Assembly: GCF_003432035.1 (NCBI RefSeq)
Contig: NZ_QOHO01000116.1
Coordinates: 1 to 43,540 of the forward strand
Length of the DNA stretch: 43,540 bases
Direction of reading: 5' to 3'
Origin: Lacrimispora amygdalina
GTDB taxonomy: Bacteria; Bacillota; Clostridia; Lachnospirales; Lachnospiraceae
Of this stretch, positions 26,377 through 35,724 are shown one piece after another. The position numbers and the translations under genes are program-made. Numbering within the stretch: the first letter of the stretch is position 1; each line of letters starts with the position of its first letter. Under the pieces are notes generated by a model. That model ran no database searches, was not told the DNA's origin, and saw nothing but the letters and a program-made list of their open reading frames with translations.

Positions 26377-27711
26377 ATGCTGATAATCGGTAATGGAAGA
26401 ATGATCACAAGAGATCTTAAGAATCCGTTTCTGGAAGACGGTGCAGTGGCTATAGAGGCCGGGGTTATAAAACGTGTTCTCACCACTGGTGAGATGAGAA
26501 AGGCATATCCCCAGGCGGAATACATCGATGCCAGGGGAGGGGTAATCATGCCTGCCTTTATCAATACCCATGAGCATATTTACAGCTCCTTTGCCAGAGG
26601 ATTAGCCATTGACGGGTACGATCCCCACGGCTTTTTGGAAATTCTTGACGGTCTTTGGTGGACCATAGACAGGAATTTAACTTTAAATGATGTTTATTTA
26701 AGCGCTATGGCCACTTATGTGGATTCCATTAAAAACGGTGTGACAACTGTATTTGACCATCATGCCAGCTTCGGTCAGATCAGGGACTCCTTATTTAAAA
26801 TTGAGGATGCAGCGGGTAAAACCGGAGTGAGAACCTGCTTATGCTATGAAGTATCCGACCGCGCAGGAGAGGAAAAAGCAAAGGAAGGCGTTCTTGAGAA
26901 TGAGGCGTTTATCCGCCATGCTCTTTCTGATGAACGTGACATGATTGCAGGTATGATGGGAATGCATGCCCAGTTTACCATATCCGATCAGACCATGGAA
27001 TTTGCGGCAGCCCATAAGCCTGACGGGGCAGGCTATCACATTCATGTGGCAGAAGGCATTGAAGATCTCCACGACTGCCTTCATAAGTACGGAAAGCGGA
27101 TTGCTGACCGCCTTATGGATTTTCAGATTCTTGGGGAGAAGACGCTTTTGGGACACTGCATCTACATTAATCCCCATGAGATGGATTTAATACTTGATAC
27201 AGACACCATGGTGGTCCACAATCCGGAATCCAATATGGGGAATGCCTGCGGATGCCCTCCCACTATGGAACTGGTGAGGCGTGGGATTTTAACCGGTCTT
27301 GGAACAGACGGCTATACCCACGATATGCTGGAGTCTTATAAGACAGCCAACGTTCTCCATAAGCACCATTTATGCGATCCCAATGCGGCATGGGGCGAGG
27401 TTCCGAAGATGCTTTTTGAAGGGAATGCAAAGATTGCAGGAAGATATTTTAAGAAACCGCTGGGAGTTTTAAAAGAAGGTGCTGCTGCCGATGTCATTGT
27501 AACGGATTATATCCCGTTAACACCCATGAATGCAGAGAACGCAAACAGTCATATTCTGTTTGGAATGACCGGGCGAAGCGTTGTCACAACCGTCTGTAAC
27601 GGCAAGGTACTTATGAAAGACAGAATCCTTACGGGAATCGATGAGGAGAAGCTTATGGCAGACTGCAGGGAAGCGGCGGGAGCGCTTGCTGCACGGATCA
27701 ACGGACGATAA
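26377..27711 (+). CDS. ssnA: SsnA-family aminohydrolase
   Basis: A 444-residue metal-dependent amidohydrolase of the SsnA family, found almost only in selenium/Mo-hydroxylase purine clusters. Metal ligands are H65 and H67 in NTHEHIYSS, a histidine in YHIHVAEG, another in LGHCIY and an aspartate in GTDGYTHD, as in guanine and cytosine deaminases. It starts after AAAAGGAGA. It is the first gene of the plus-strand operon and precedes ygfK by 71 bases. It probably cleaves a cyclic amidine or amide bond of a reduced purine intermediate. The real substrate is not shown by sequence. Confidence 0.95.
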   Translation: MLIIGNGRMITRDLKNPFLEDGAVAIEAGVIKRVLTTGEMRKAYPQAEYIDARGGVIMPAFINTHEHIYSSFARGLAIDGYDPHGFLEILDGLWWTIDRNLTLNDVYLSAMATYVDSIKNGVTTVFDHHASFGQIRDSLFKIEDAAGKTGVRTCLCYEVSDRAGEEKAKEGVLENEAFIRHALSDERDMIAGMMGMHAQFTISDQTMEFAAAHKPDGAGYHIHVAEGIEDLHDCLHKYGKRIADRLMDFQILGEKTLLGHCIYINPHEMDLILDTDTMVVHNPESNMGNACGCPPTMELVRRGILTGLGTDGYTHDMLESYKTANVLHKHHLCDPNAAWGEVPKMLFEGNAKIAGRYFKKPLGVLKEGAAADVIVTDYIPLTPMNAENANSHILFGMTGRSVVTTVCNGKVLMKDRILTGIDEEKLMADCREAAGALAARINGR

Positions 27712-27782
27712 AAAACAGTCTGAGAATATTCATACAGGGCTTAAAGATCACTGAGAGTAAGCCCGGATGCAGGAGGATATCA

Positions 27783-30773
27783 ATGGGAGACAAAATGACA
27801 CCTATGCCGTTTTCACAATTAATGGAATGGGTAACAGAAGAACAGAAAAAACAGGACTCCATATTCGGAGTATACCGTCCTTACCGGGCGGATGGGTCCT
27901 ATAACAGGGAACTCTTTGGCAGAACTCTTGAAACACCAATCGGACCGGCGGCTGGTCCCCATACCCAGCTGGCCCAGAACATTGCAGCTGCTTACTATGC
28001 AGGAAGCCGTTTCTTTGAACTGAAGACTGTGCAGATTTTAGACGGAGATGATCTTCCTGTAGAAAAGCCCTGCATCAGGGCAGAGGATGAGTGCTACAAC
28101 TGCGAATGGTCCACGGAGCTATATGTTCCCCAGGCTCAGGAGGAATATATCAAAGCGTGGTTTTTACTGTCTTTTATGGCAAAAGAATACGGACTGGGCC
28201 GGATGGATGGCTTTCAGTTTAATATGAGTGTGGGCTATGACCTGGAGGGAATTAAATCCCCCAAAGTCAATTCCTTTATTGACTCCATGATGGAAGCAAA
28301 AGATACGGAAACGTTCCAATCCTGCAGGCAGTATCTTCTGGATCATTCAGAGCAGTTTCAGAATGTGACAAAAGAGGATATTGAGTCCATTTCTTCCCGG
28401 ATCTGCAACAGCGTGACTCTTTCTACCTTACATGGATGTCCGCCTCAGGAGATTGAGCGGATTGCAGTATATTTAATAGAGGAAAAGGGACTGAATACCT
28501 TTATTAAATGCAACCCCACACTGCTTGGATATGAATTTGCCAGAAATACCCTGGACCAGATGGGATATGACTATATTTCCTTCGGAGAGTTCCATTTTCT
28601 TGATGATCTTCAGTATGAGGATGCAATCCCCATGCTAAAGAGGCTTATGGCACTGGCAAAGGAGAGCAGGCTGGAGTTTGGTGTAAAACTTACCAACACC
28701 TTTCCGGTTGATGTAAAGAATAACGAGCTTCCAAGCCAGGAGATGTATATGTCGGGAAGATCACTTTTCCCTCTGTCCATGGCTCTGGCAGCCAGACTTT
28801 CCAAAGAATTTGACGGAGCGCTTCGGATTTCATTCTCCGGCGGAGCTGATTATCATAACATCAGGGACATTATAGACGCAGGAATCTGGCCGGTTACAGT
28901 TGCCACTACCCTTTTAAAACCGGGCGGTTACCAGAGACTCCTTCAGATGGCGGAAAAGACGAAAGAAATAGGCGTCTCATTTCAGGGAGTGGATCGTATA
29001 AAAGCTTCCAGGCTGGCCAAAGATTCCGTTTCAGATCCTCATTATAAAAAAGCCTTAAAGCTTTTGCCGGACAGGAAGATGAAAAAAACAGTGCCATTGC
29101 TTGACTGCTATACGGCACCCTGTCAGGAGGCCTGTCCCATTCATCAGGATATTACCACCTATTTAAAACTGTCTGGTCAGGGAAACTATGAAGAGGCCAT
29201 GGAGGTGATTGCGGAGAAAAATCCCCTTCCTTTCATAACCGGTTCCATTTGTGCCCATAACTGTATGAATATGTGTACCAGGAATCATTACGAATCCCCG
29301 GTTAATATACGGGGGGCCAAGCTGCTTTGTGCAGAAAATGGATATGACAATTATCGGAAAACCATTAAAAAAGGGAAACTGACGGGCAAAAAAACGGCAA
29401 TTGTCGGAGGCGGACCAGCTGGTCTTTCTGCTGCTTATTTTCTTACTAAGAATGGCATGCCTGCTACAATCTTTGAAAAGAGCGGAAAGCTTGGAGGCGT
29501 AGTACGAAACATCATTCCTGATTTTAGAATTTCAGGGGACGTGATTGATCATGATATCGATTTATGTCTCTCTTATGGGGCAGAAGTAAGGCTGAATACG
29601 GAAGTAACAGATCTGTCTGCATTAAAAGAAGAAGGCTTTGATTTTATCATTCTGGCAGCAGGTGCAGGCGAGCCGGGAGTTTTGAATCTGAAAACAGGCG
29701 AAACCATGAACGCCCTGCATTTTCTGAATCTATACAAGGAAATGGATAAAAACGTGGAGATCGGAAAGGCAGTTGCTGTAATCGGCGGAGGAAATACAGC
29801 CATGGATACGGCAAGAGCAGCTGTCAGAACCCATGGTGTGAAAGAGGTTTCGCTTATTTACCGGAGAACGAAACGATATATGCCTGCAGATGAGGAAGAA
29901 CTGCTGCTGGCCATGCAGGATGGGGTAAAATTCATGGAACTTTTAGCTCCCGCAGAGTGGAGCAACGGCCAGCTCATCTGCAGAGTGATGAAGCTTTCCG
30001 CAGCAGATGAAAGCGGAAGAAGGGCTGTTACAGAGACGAAAGAGACCGTTTCCATACCTGCTGATACGGTCATAGCCGCAGTTGGTGAGGGAATACCAAA
30101 GGAGTTTTATGTAAAGAACGGCATTGAATTAACAGACAGGGGAAGAGTGCTTGTGAATGAGGAGACTCTGGAAACAGGCGTACCAGGAGTTTATGCAGTG
30201 GGAGATGGTCTTTTTGGCCCGGGAACAGTGGTGGAAGCCATAAGAGATGCAAGGATGGCAGCTGAATCCATTTTAGGAAAAAAGGCCGCAAAGGATTTTG
30301 ACGGCACATCATCCGATACTACGAAGCTTTACGGCAGAAGGGGAATTTTAAAAGAAACCCTGGACGGTCAGGAAGAAAGTACCAGATGCCTTGGCTGTAA
30401 AAGCATCTGCGAAAACTGCGCAGAGGTCTGTCCGAACCGCGCCAATCTGGCACTCCTGATTCCGGGATTAACAAAGCATCAGATCCTTCATGTGGATTAT
30501 TTATGCAATGAGTGCGGAAACTGCCGAAGCTTTTGTCCATATGACAGCGCTCCGTATTTAGACAAATTCACCCTGTTTGCAAATGAAGCGGATTTAAATA
30601 ACAGTAAAAATCAGGGCTTCACCGTAACTGACAGAAAAACCGGTACATTCCTGATCCGGTATCTGGGAAAGCTGTATACGGGGAAAGCAGGAGAGCAGTT
30701 TGACGCAGTTCCGGAGGGACTTTTAAAGATTGTGGAAACCGTCATAAAAGACTACGATTATCTTTTAGGATAA
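27783..30773 (+). CDS. ygfK: YgfK, multidomain FAD/Fe-S oxidoreductase
   Basis: A 996-residue redox protein often labelled 'putative selenate reductase subunit'. Domains in order: a dihydroorotate-dehydrogenase-like barrel (about 1-430, with ETPIGPAAGPHTQLAQN and CNPTLLG); a cysteine-rich Fer4_20 segment (about 440-520); a glutamate-synthase-beta-like FAD/NAD(P)H module with GGGPAG near residue 542 and IGGGNTAMD near 667; and a ferredoxin-like tail with Cys clusters near 869 and 908. This matches dihydropyrimidine-dehydrogenase-type architecture. A pyridine-nucleotide-linked reduction or oxidation of a purine-derived ring is therefore more plausible than selenate reduction. AGGAGG precedes the start, and xdh follows after 16 bases. 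Confidence 0.94.
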   Translation: MGDKMTPMPFSQLMEWVTEEQKKQDSIFGVYRPYRADGSYNRELFGRTLETPIGPAAGPHTQLAQNIAAAYYAGSRFFELKTVQILDGDDLPVEKPCIRAEDECYNCEWSTELYVPQAQEEYIKAWFLLSFMAKEYGLGRMDGFQFNMSVGYDLEGIKSPKVNSFIDSMMEAKDTETFQSCRQYLLDHSEQFQNVTKEDIESISSRICNSVTLSTLHGCPPQEIERIAVYLIEEKGLNTFIKCNPTLLGYEFARNTLDQMGYDYISFGEFHFLDDLQYEDAIPMLKRLMALAKESRLEFGVKLTNTFPVDVKNNELPSQEMYMSGRSLFPLSMALAARLSKEFDGALRISFSGGADYHNIRDIIDAGIWPVTVATTLLKPGGYQRLLQMAEKTKEIGVSFQGVDRIKASRLAKDSVSDPHYKKALKLLPDRKMKKTVPLLDCYTAPCQEACPIHQDITTYLKLSGQGNYEEAMEVIAEKNPLPFITGSICAHNCMNMCTRNHYESPVNIRGAKLLCAENGYDNYRKTIKKGKLTGKKTAIVGGGPAGLSAAYFLTKNGMPATIFEKSGKLGGVVRNIIPDFRISGDVIDHDIDLCLSYGAEVRLNTEVTDLSALKEEGFDFIILAAGAGEPGVLNLKTGETMNALHFLNLYKEMDKNVEIGKAVAVIGGGNTAMDTARAAVRTHGVKEVSLIYRRTKRYMPADEEELLLAMQDGVKFMELLAPAEWSNGQLICRVMKLSAADESGRRAVTETKETVSIPADTVIAAVGEGIPKEFYVKNGIELTDRGRVLVNEETLETGVPGVYAVGDGLFGPGTVVEAIRDARMAAESILGKKAAKDFDGTSSDTTKLYGRRGILKETLDGQEESTRCLGCKSICENCAEVCPNRANLALLIPGLTKHQILHVDYLCNECGNCRSFCPYDSAPYLDKFTLFANEADLNNSKNQGFTVTDRKTGTFLIRYLGKLYTGKAGEQFDAVPEGLLKIVETVIKDYDYLLG

Positions 30774-30789
30774 GAAAGTGGGTGAAGCA

Positions 30790-33357
30790 ATGGTTCGTTT
30801 CCTGGTTAACGGGGAGACCGTAACAGTACCGGAAGAAAGAAAGCTGATAGACGTTTTAAGAACCGATCTTGGGCTTAAGTCAGTGAAAGACGGTTGCAGT
30901 GAGGGTGCCTGCGGGACCTGCACGGTCTTAATAGACGGAAAGGCTGTAAAAGCCTGTGTTCAGAAAGCCGCCAGGATGGAGGGGAAATCTGTCATGACGG
31001 TGGAGGGATTGTCTGACAGAGAAAAAGAAGTGTTTGTCTACGCCTTCGGGCAGGCAGGAGCTGTTCAGTGCGGTTTTTGCATCCCGGGTATGGTAATCTG
31101 TGCGAAGGCTTTAATTGATGAAAATCCTGATCCGACCAGGGAAGAGGCTGCCTTTGCAGTGAGGGGGAATATCTGCCGCTGTACCGGATATAAGAAAATT
31201 ATTGATGCCATTCTTCTTGCAGCCAGGCTGTTGCGTGAAGATGTCAGGGATTTAAAGGCTCCTGAGGTAACGTCTGTGGGACAGCGGGTTCATCGCCTGG
31301 ATGTACCGGAAAAAGTTCTGGGTTACGGTGAATACGTGGATGATATGGAAGTGGAAGGCTTAATCTACGGCAGCGCAGTACGGAGCCGGTATCCAAGGGC
31401 CAGAATTCTGTCCATAGACAGTTCCAGGGCCAAAGCGCTGCCCGGAGTCCGTGCAGTCTTAACAGCTAAGGATGTTCCGGGAAGGAATAAAGTGGGACAT
31501 TTAAAAAAAGACTGGGATACCATGATTCCGGAAGGAGAAATTACCAGATATGTGGGAGATGCAGTCTGCCTTGTAGCGGCCGACACTCCCGAGATACTGG
31601 AAGAAGCCAAACGGTTAATCAAGATTGACTACGAAGAGCTTCCAGGAGTTTTCTCGCCGCAGGAAGCTTTAAAGCCGGATGCACCTCTGGTTCATGATAC
31701 CGGTAATATTTTAGCCCATGAGCATCTGGTAAGAGGAGATGCAAAAAAAGCAATAGAGAGTTCCGCTTATTCGGTAACCATGCATTATGACACACCGTTT
31801 ACCGAGCATGCCTTTCTGGAGCCGGAGTGTGCCATAGCCATAGTGGATCGAAAAAAGCAAGAAGCTGTTATCTATTCTTCTGATCAGGGAACCTACGATA
31901 CGCAAAAGGAATGTGCCGGAATGCTTGGCTGGGAGCTTTCAAAGGTTCATGTGATCAATAAGCTGGTAGGAGGCGGTTTCGGCGGAAAAGAGGATATGTC
32001 CGTTCAGCATCATGCGGCTCTTTTGTCCTACTACACAGGCAGACCTGTAAAAGTAAAGCTCACCAGGAAAGAAAGCATGATGGTTCATCCAAAGCGCCAT
32101 CCTGCGTCCATGGAATTTACCACGGCCTGTGATGAGAACGGTTACCTCACCGGCATGACCGCAACGGTCATAACGGATACCGGAGCCTACGCTTCCCTGG
32201 GAGGACCTGTGCTCCAGCGGCTTTGCACCCATGCAGCAGGGCCCTATAATTATCAGAACATCGACATTGAAGGAACGGCTGTTTATACCAATAACCCGCC
32301 TGCAGGAGCATTTCGCGGATTCGGCGTTACACAAAGCTGTTTTGCCATAGAATGCAACTTAAACCTGCTTGCAGAGAAAGCAGGGATTACTCCATGGGAA
32401 ATCCGTTACCGCAATGCCATAAGGCCGGGACAGGAACTTCCAAACGGCCAGATTGCTGCAGAAGGAACGGCGCTTGTGGAAACCCTTCTTGCTGTAAAGG
32501 ATATTTATGAAAGCAGCCCATATGCAGGAATTGCCTGTGCCATGAAAAATGCGGGTGTGGGTGTGGGACTTCCTGACTGGGGAAGGTGCAGGCTTACCAT
32601 TGAAGATGGGAAAGTCCATATCAGATCAGGTGCATCCTGCATCGGTCAGGGACTTGGAACAGTTCTGGAGCAGATCGTCTGTGAGACACTTGGCATAACA
32701 GGAGATCAGGTAATCTATGTGGCTGCAGAGACCAATCTGGCTCCTGATTCCGGTACCACCTCCGGCTCCCGGCAGACTCTGGTGACCGGAGAAGCCGCGA
32801 TACGGGCATGCGGTCTGATTCTTAATGACTTAAAGGACGGGAACGATCTGTCTTCTTTAAATGGAAAAGAATACTTTGGAGAGTATCTGGCTGCTACAGA
32901 TCCCATGGGAAGCGAAAAGAAGAATCCGGTCTCCCATGTGGCCTACGGCTTTGCAACCCAGGTGGTCTGTTTAAAGGAAGACGGCACCGTGGAAAAGGTG
33001 ATAGCTGCCCATGATGTGGGAAAAGCCATCAATCCCCTGTCTGTAGAAGGACAGATTGAAGGCGGTGTGATCATGTCGCTGGGATATGCCCTGACGGAGG
33101 AATTTCCTTTGGATCATGGTGTTCCCCTTGCAAAATTCGGTACTCTGGGGCTGTTTCGTGCGGACAGGACGCCGGACGTTAAGAGCATAATAGTAGAACG
33201 CAATCACGATCCACTGGCCTACGGGGCAATCGGAATCGGAGAGATTACCTCCATTCCTACGGCACCGGCTGTGCAGGGTGCTTATTATAAGTATGACGGA
33301 GTATTTCGTACCTCCCTGCCTTTGGAAGAGACGGCATATCGGAAAAAGAAAAAATAA
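30790..33357 (+). CDS. selenium-dependent xanthine dehydrogenase, fused FeS and Mo subunits
   Basis: An 855-residue molybdenum hydroxylase that joins the [2Fe-2S] subunit to the Mo-binding subunit, like E. coli XdhD. The plant-type cluster has C36, C41, C44, C56; the second cluster has C94, C97, C129, C131. The Mo-pterin domain shows GGGFGGKE near 392, AFRGFG, and the catalytic base E818 in GIGEITSIP. I chose the ATG at 30790, as homology starts there; an in-frame GTG lies at 30778. Family members need a labile selenium ligand installed by SelD/YqeB/YqeC. No FAD subunit gene is in the window. A strong terminator follows the stop. Confidence 0.94.
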   Translation: MVRFLVNGETVTVPEERKLIDVLRTDLGLKSVKDGCSEGACGTCTVLIDGKAVKACVQKAARMEGKSVMTVEGLSDREKEVFVYAFGQAGAVQCGFCIPGMVICAKALIDENPDPTREEAAFAVRGNICRCTGYKKIIDAILLAARLLREDVRDLKAPEVTSVGQRVHRLDVPEKVLGYGEYVDDMEVEGLIYGSAVRSRYPRARILSIDSSRAKALPGVRAVLTAKDVPGRNKVGHLKKDWDTMIPEGEITRYVGDAVCLVAADTPEILEEAKRLIKIDYEELPGVFSPQEALKPDAPLVHDTGNILAHEHLVRGDAKKAIESSAYSVTMHYDTPFTEHAFLEPECAIAIVDRKKQEAVIYSSDQGTYDTQKECAGMLGWELSKVHVINKLVGGGFGGKEDMSVQHHAALLSYYTGRPVKVKLTRKESMMVHPKRHPASMEFTTACDENGYLTGMTATVITDTGAYASLGGPVLQRLCTHAAGPYNYQNIDIEGTAVYTNNPPAGAFRGFGVTQSCFAIECNLNLLAEKAGITPWEIRYRNAIRPGQELPNGQIAAEGTALVETLLAVKDIYESSPYAGIACAMKNAGVGVGLPDWGRCRLTIEDGKVHIRSGASCIGQGLGTVLEQIVCETLGITGDQVIYVAAETNLAPDSGTTSGSRQTLVTGEAAIRACGLILNDLKDGNDLSSLNGKEYFGEYLAATDPMGSEKKNPVSHVAYGFATQVVCLKEDGTVEKVIAAHDVGKAINPLSVEGQIEGGVIMSLGYALTEEFPLDHGVPLAKFGTLGLFRADRTPDVKSIIVERNHDPLAYGAIGIGEITSIPTAPAVQGAYYKYDGVFRTSLPLEETAYRKKKK

Positions 33358-33367
33358 CCGGGGAAAG

Positions 33368-33402
33368 GGCGCAGGAGAAAATCGTTTTCTCTGCGCCTTT
33401 TT
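33368..33402 (+). terminator. rho-independent terminator after xdh
   Basis: GGCGCA plus GAGAAAA (33368-33381) pairs with TTTTCTC plus TGCGCC (33385-33397) around a TCG loop with one bulged G, followed by five T. It lies 11 bases after the xdh stop. Confidence 0.9.
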
Positions 33403-33406
33403 GGGA

Positions 33407-33435
33407 TTGACAAGAAACCGGGAAAAAGGGAAAAT
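33407..33435 (+). promoter_or_regulatory. promoter of the hyuA-yqeC-yqeB-ygfJ operon
   Basis: TTGACA (33407-33412) lies just after the terminator, with GAAAAT (33430-33435) 17 bases on. The -35 is perfect and the -10 is four of six. It is 62 bases before the hyuA start. Confidence 0.5.
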
Positions 33436-33496
33436 AGATGACATAGACCGGTATGCGGACAGCAGACCGGATCATAAGAAAGGAAGTGGATTTGCT

Positions 33497-34873
33497 GTGA
33501 AGACGTTGTTGAAAGGCGGAACAGTAATTTCGGGAAGCAAGGCTGTTGCAGCAGATGTTCTCATGGAGGATGGAACGATTCTGGCTGTGGAACAGGAAAT
33601 AAAAGATGAGAAGGCAGATATAATCGATGTATCCGGCAGACTTCTGTTTCCGGGATTTATTGATGCCCATACACATTTTGACCTTCATGTGGCAGGTACT
33701 GTAACTGCAGATGATTTTGAATCGGGAACCAGAGCGGCTTTAGCAGGCGGAACCACCATGATCATCGATTTTGCCACCCAGTACAAGGGAGAAAGTCTTC
33801 ATCAGGCACTGGACCACTGGCATAAAAAGGCGGATGGCAATGCATCCTGTGATTATGGGTTTCATCTGGCCATATCGGACTGGAACCATTCTGTAAGTGA
33901 AGAGCTTGACACCATCATTTCTGAGGGTGTGACCTCCTTTAAGCTGTATATGACTTATGATGAGATGTATATGGCGGATAAAAAGATATACCAGATTCTA
34001 AAACGTTTAAAAGAGGCCGGAGGAATTGCCGGTGTACACTGTGAAAACAAAGGAATCATAGAGGCACTGGTGGAGGAAGAAAAGGCAAAAGGTAATTTTT
34101 CGGTTAATGGCCATAAAAAGACAAGACCTGCGGCGGTAGAGGCGGAAGCGGCAGGCCGTCTTTTAAAGATCGCCCAGGTGGCGGACTGTCCGGTTATCAT
34201 CGTACATTTAAGCTCAGAAGCCGGTTATAAAGAGATCTTATATGCAAGAGAGAGAGGACAGAAGGTTTATGTGGAAACCTGCCCCCAGTATCTTATTTTT
34301 AATGAGGAAGTTTATGACCTCCCTGGCTTTGAGGGAAGTAAGTATGTAATTTCACCAACGATTAAGAAGGAATCAGACAGACAGCGTCTGTGGGAACTTC
34401 TAAAGGCGGATCAGATTCAGACAGTATCCACCGATCACTGCAGCTTCACTACTGCACAGAAGGCAGCAGGCAGGGCTGACTTTACAAAGATACCAAACGG
34501 TATGCCTGGAGTGGAGGCTCGTCCTGCTTTAATGTACAGCTTCGGAGTAAAAAAGAATGGCCTGACTGCGGAACAGATGTGCCGTCTGCTTTCTGAAAAT
34601 CCTGCAAAGCTTTACGGTGTTTATCCAAAGAAAGGGGTTATAGCTCCCGGAAGTGACGCAGATATTGTGGTATTAAATCCCGATGCCCGATGGACGATGT
34701 CTGCTGAAAATCAGATTGCCAATGTGGATTACTGTCCTTTTGAAGGAATTTCCGTAGAGGGAAAAGCGGAGCTTGTATTTTTAAAAGGCAGACTGGCGGC
34801 TGAAAACGGTGAAGTCCTATTGGAAAAAACAGGTTCTTATGTGCCAAGAAACAGACCCATGGAGTTACCCTGA
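33497..34873 (+). CDS. hyuA: dihydropyrimidinase/hydantoinase-family cyclic amidohydrolase
   Basis: A 458-residue D-hydantoinase/dihydropyrimidinase-type enzyme that opens cyclic ureides or diamides. Di-metal features are visible: H58 and H60 in DAHTHF, the carbamylated lysine K149 in TSFKLYM, histidines in VHCENKG and VHLSSEAG, and the aspartate in STDHCSF. No ATG fits; the GTG at 33497 has AAAGGAAG about 10 bases before it and gives the usual family length. The longer open frame would overlap xdh and the terminator. Its stop overlaps the yqeC start by one base. In E. coli the hyuA gene (ygeZ) is likewise beside ygeY and yqeA. The probable substrate is a hydantoin-like purine breakdown product. 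Confidence 0.93.
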   Translation: MKTLLKGGTVISGSKAVAADVLMEDGTILAVEQEIKDEKADIIDVSGRLLFPGFIDAHTHFDLHVAGTVTADDFESGTRAALAGGTTMIIDFATQYKGESLHQALDHWHKKADGNASCDYGFHLAISDWNHSVSEELDTIISEGVTSFKLYMTYDEMYMADKKIYQILKRLKEAGGIAGVHCENKGIIEALVEEEKAKGNFSVNGHKKTRPAAVEAEAAGRLLKIAQVADCPVIIVHLSSEAGYKEILYARERGQKVYVETCPQYLIFNEEVYDLPGFEGSKYVISPTIKKESDRQRLWELLKADQIQTVSTDHCSFTTAQKAAGRADFTKIPNGMPGVEARPALMYSFGVKKNGLTAEQMCRLLSENPAKLYGVYPKKGVIAPGSDADIVVLNPDARWTMSAENQIANVDYCPFEGISVEGKAELVFLKGRLAAENGEVLLEKTGSYVPRNRPMELP

Positions 34874-35724
34874 TGAAATTAAAAAACGCGTATGCTTTTG
34901 AAGTAACAGAAGGAAAAATACAGCCGGAGAAAAAGGATTCTTTGTGGGAGGCGCTCCGCCTTACCCTGGTAGAACCGATGATTGTTGCTTTTACCGGTGG
35001 AGGCGGTAAGACAACCGCCATGTTTTGCCTTGCCGATGAACTGGCGGGTCAGGGAAAGCGGGTAATTGTAACGACCAGCACACATATCTTCTACCCTGTT
35101 GACAGGATTGTTGCAGAAGCGGCTGACTGGAAAACAGTCAGTGATTTTATTGCCGGTCATAAGGAATATTCTTCTTTGGCAGGCTGGGTACTGGTGACCG
35201 GCCTGCCTGCCGGAGAGGGAAAACTGAACGGAATGGAACTGTCTGAACTGGAAAAACTGTTAAGCCTTTGTGATGTGCTTCTTGTTGAGGCAGATGGGGC
35301 AAAACGTCTTCCCATTAAGATACCGGCGATGAGGGAACCGGTTATACCAAAAGGTACCTATGCAGTGATCGGGTGTATGGGGCTTGACTGCATTGGAGAG
35401 CCATGGGAAAAAATATGTTTCCGCCATGAACTGGCGCCCCAGGTATTTGGCAGTCAGACGATGAAAGACCGGATTACTCCGGGTGATGCGGCCAGAATCC
35501 TGACCAGCACCAATGGGACCAGAAAGGGAGCCGAGTCCATGGAGTACCGGATTCTTATGAACAAAGCAGATGATGAACTGCAGCTGTCCCGTGCCCAGGC
35601 AGTGGCAGAGGACATGGGAGAACAATGGGCGGAGTGCTGTGCAGCAGCCAGTTTTAAGGAATCCGGGCAGTCTGCAAATTCTAAAGATAAAAACGCATTT
35701 ACAGGAAAGGGGTTAACAAGATGA
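34873..35724 (+). CDS. yqeC: YqeC, Se-dependent hydroxylase maturation protein
   Basis: A 283-residue P-loop protein of the YqeC family, a marker for selenium-dependent molybdenum hydroxylases. The nucleotide-binding loop is TGGGGKTT (residues 41-48), followed by GKRVIVTTSTHIF. A mid-protein DVLLVEADGAKRLPIK motif resembles a Walker B region. It overlaps hyuA by one base and the next gene by ATGA. The role is probably in building or inserting the selenium-containing Mo cofactor. The last 30 residues are low-complexity and unlike the rest. The family is clear but the chemistry is unproven. Confidence 0.93.
   Translation: MKLKNAYAFEVTEGKIQPEKKDSLWEALRLTLVEPMIVAFTGGGGKTTAMFCLADELAGQGKRVIVTTSTHIFYPVDRIVAEAADWKTVSDFIAGHKEYSSLAGWVLVTGLPAGEGKLNGMELSELEKLLSLCDVLLVEADGAKRLPIKIPAMREPVIPKGTYAVIGCMGLDCIGEPWEKICFRHELAPQVFGSQTMKDRITPGDAARILTSTNGTRKGAESMEYRILMNKADDELQLSRAQAVAEDMGEQWAECCAAASFKESGQSANSKDKNAFTGKGLTR

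Noticed and set aside
33278..33496. A longer hyuA reading frame beginning inside xdh
   Set aside because: It would run through the strong terminator hairpin and overlap xdh, and the added 73 residues show no family similarity; the GTG at 33497 has a ribosome binding site and gives normal length.
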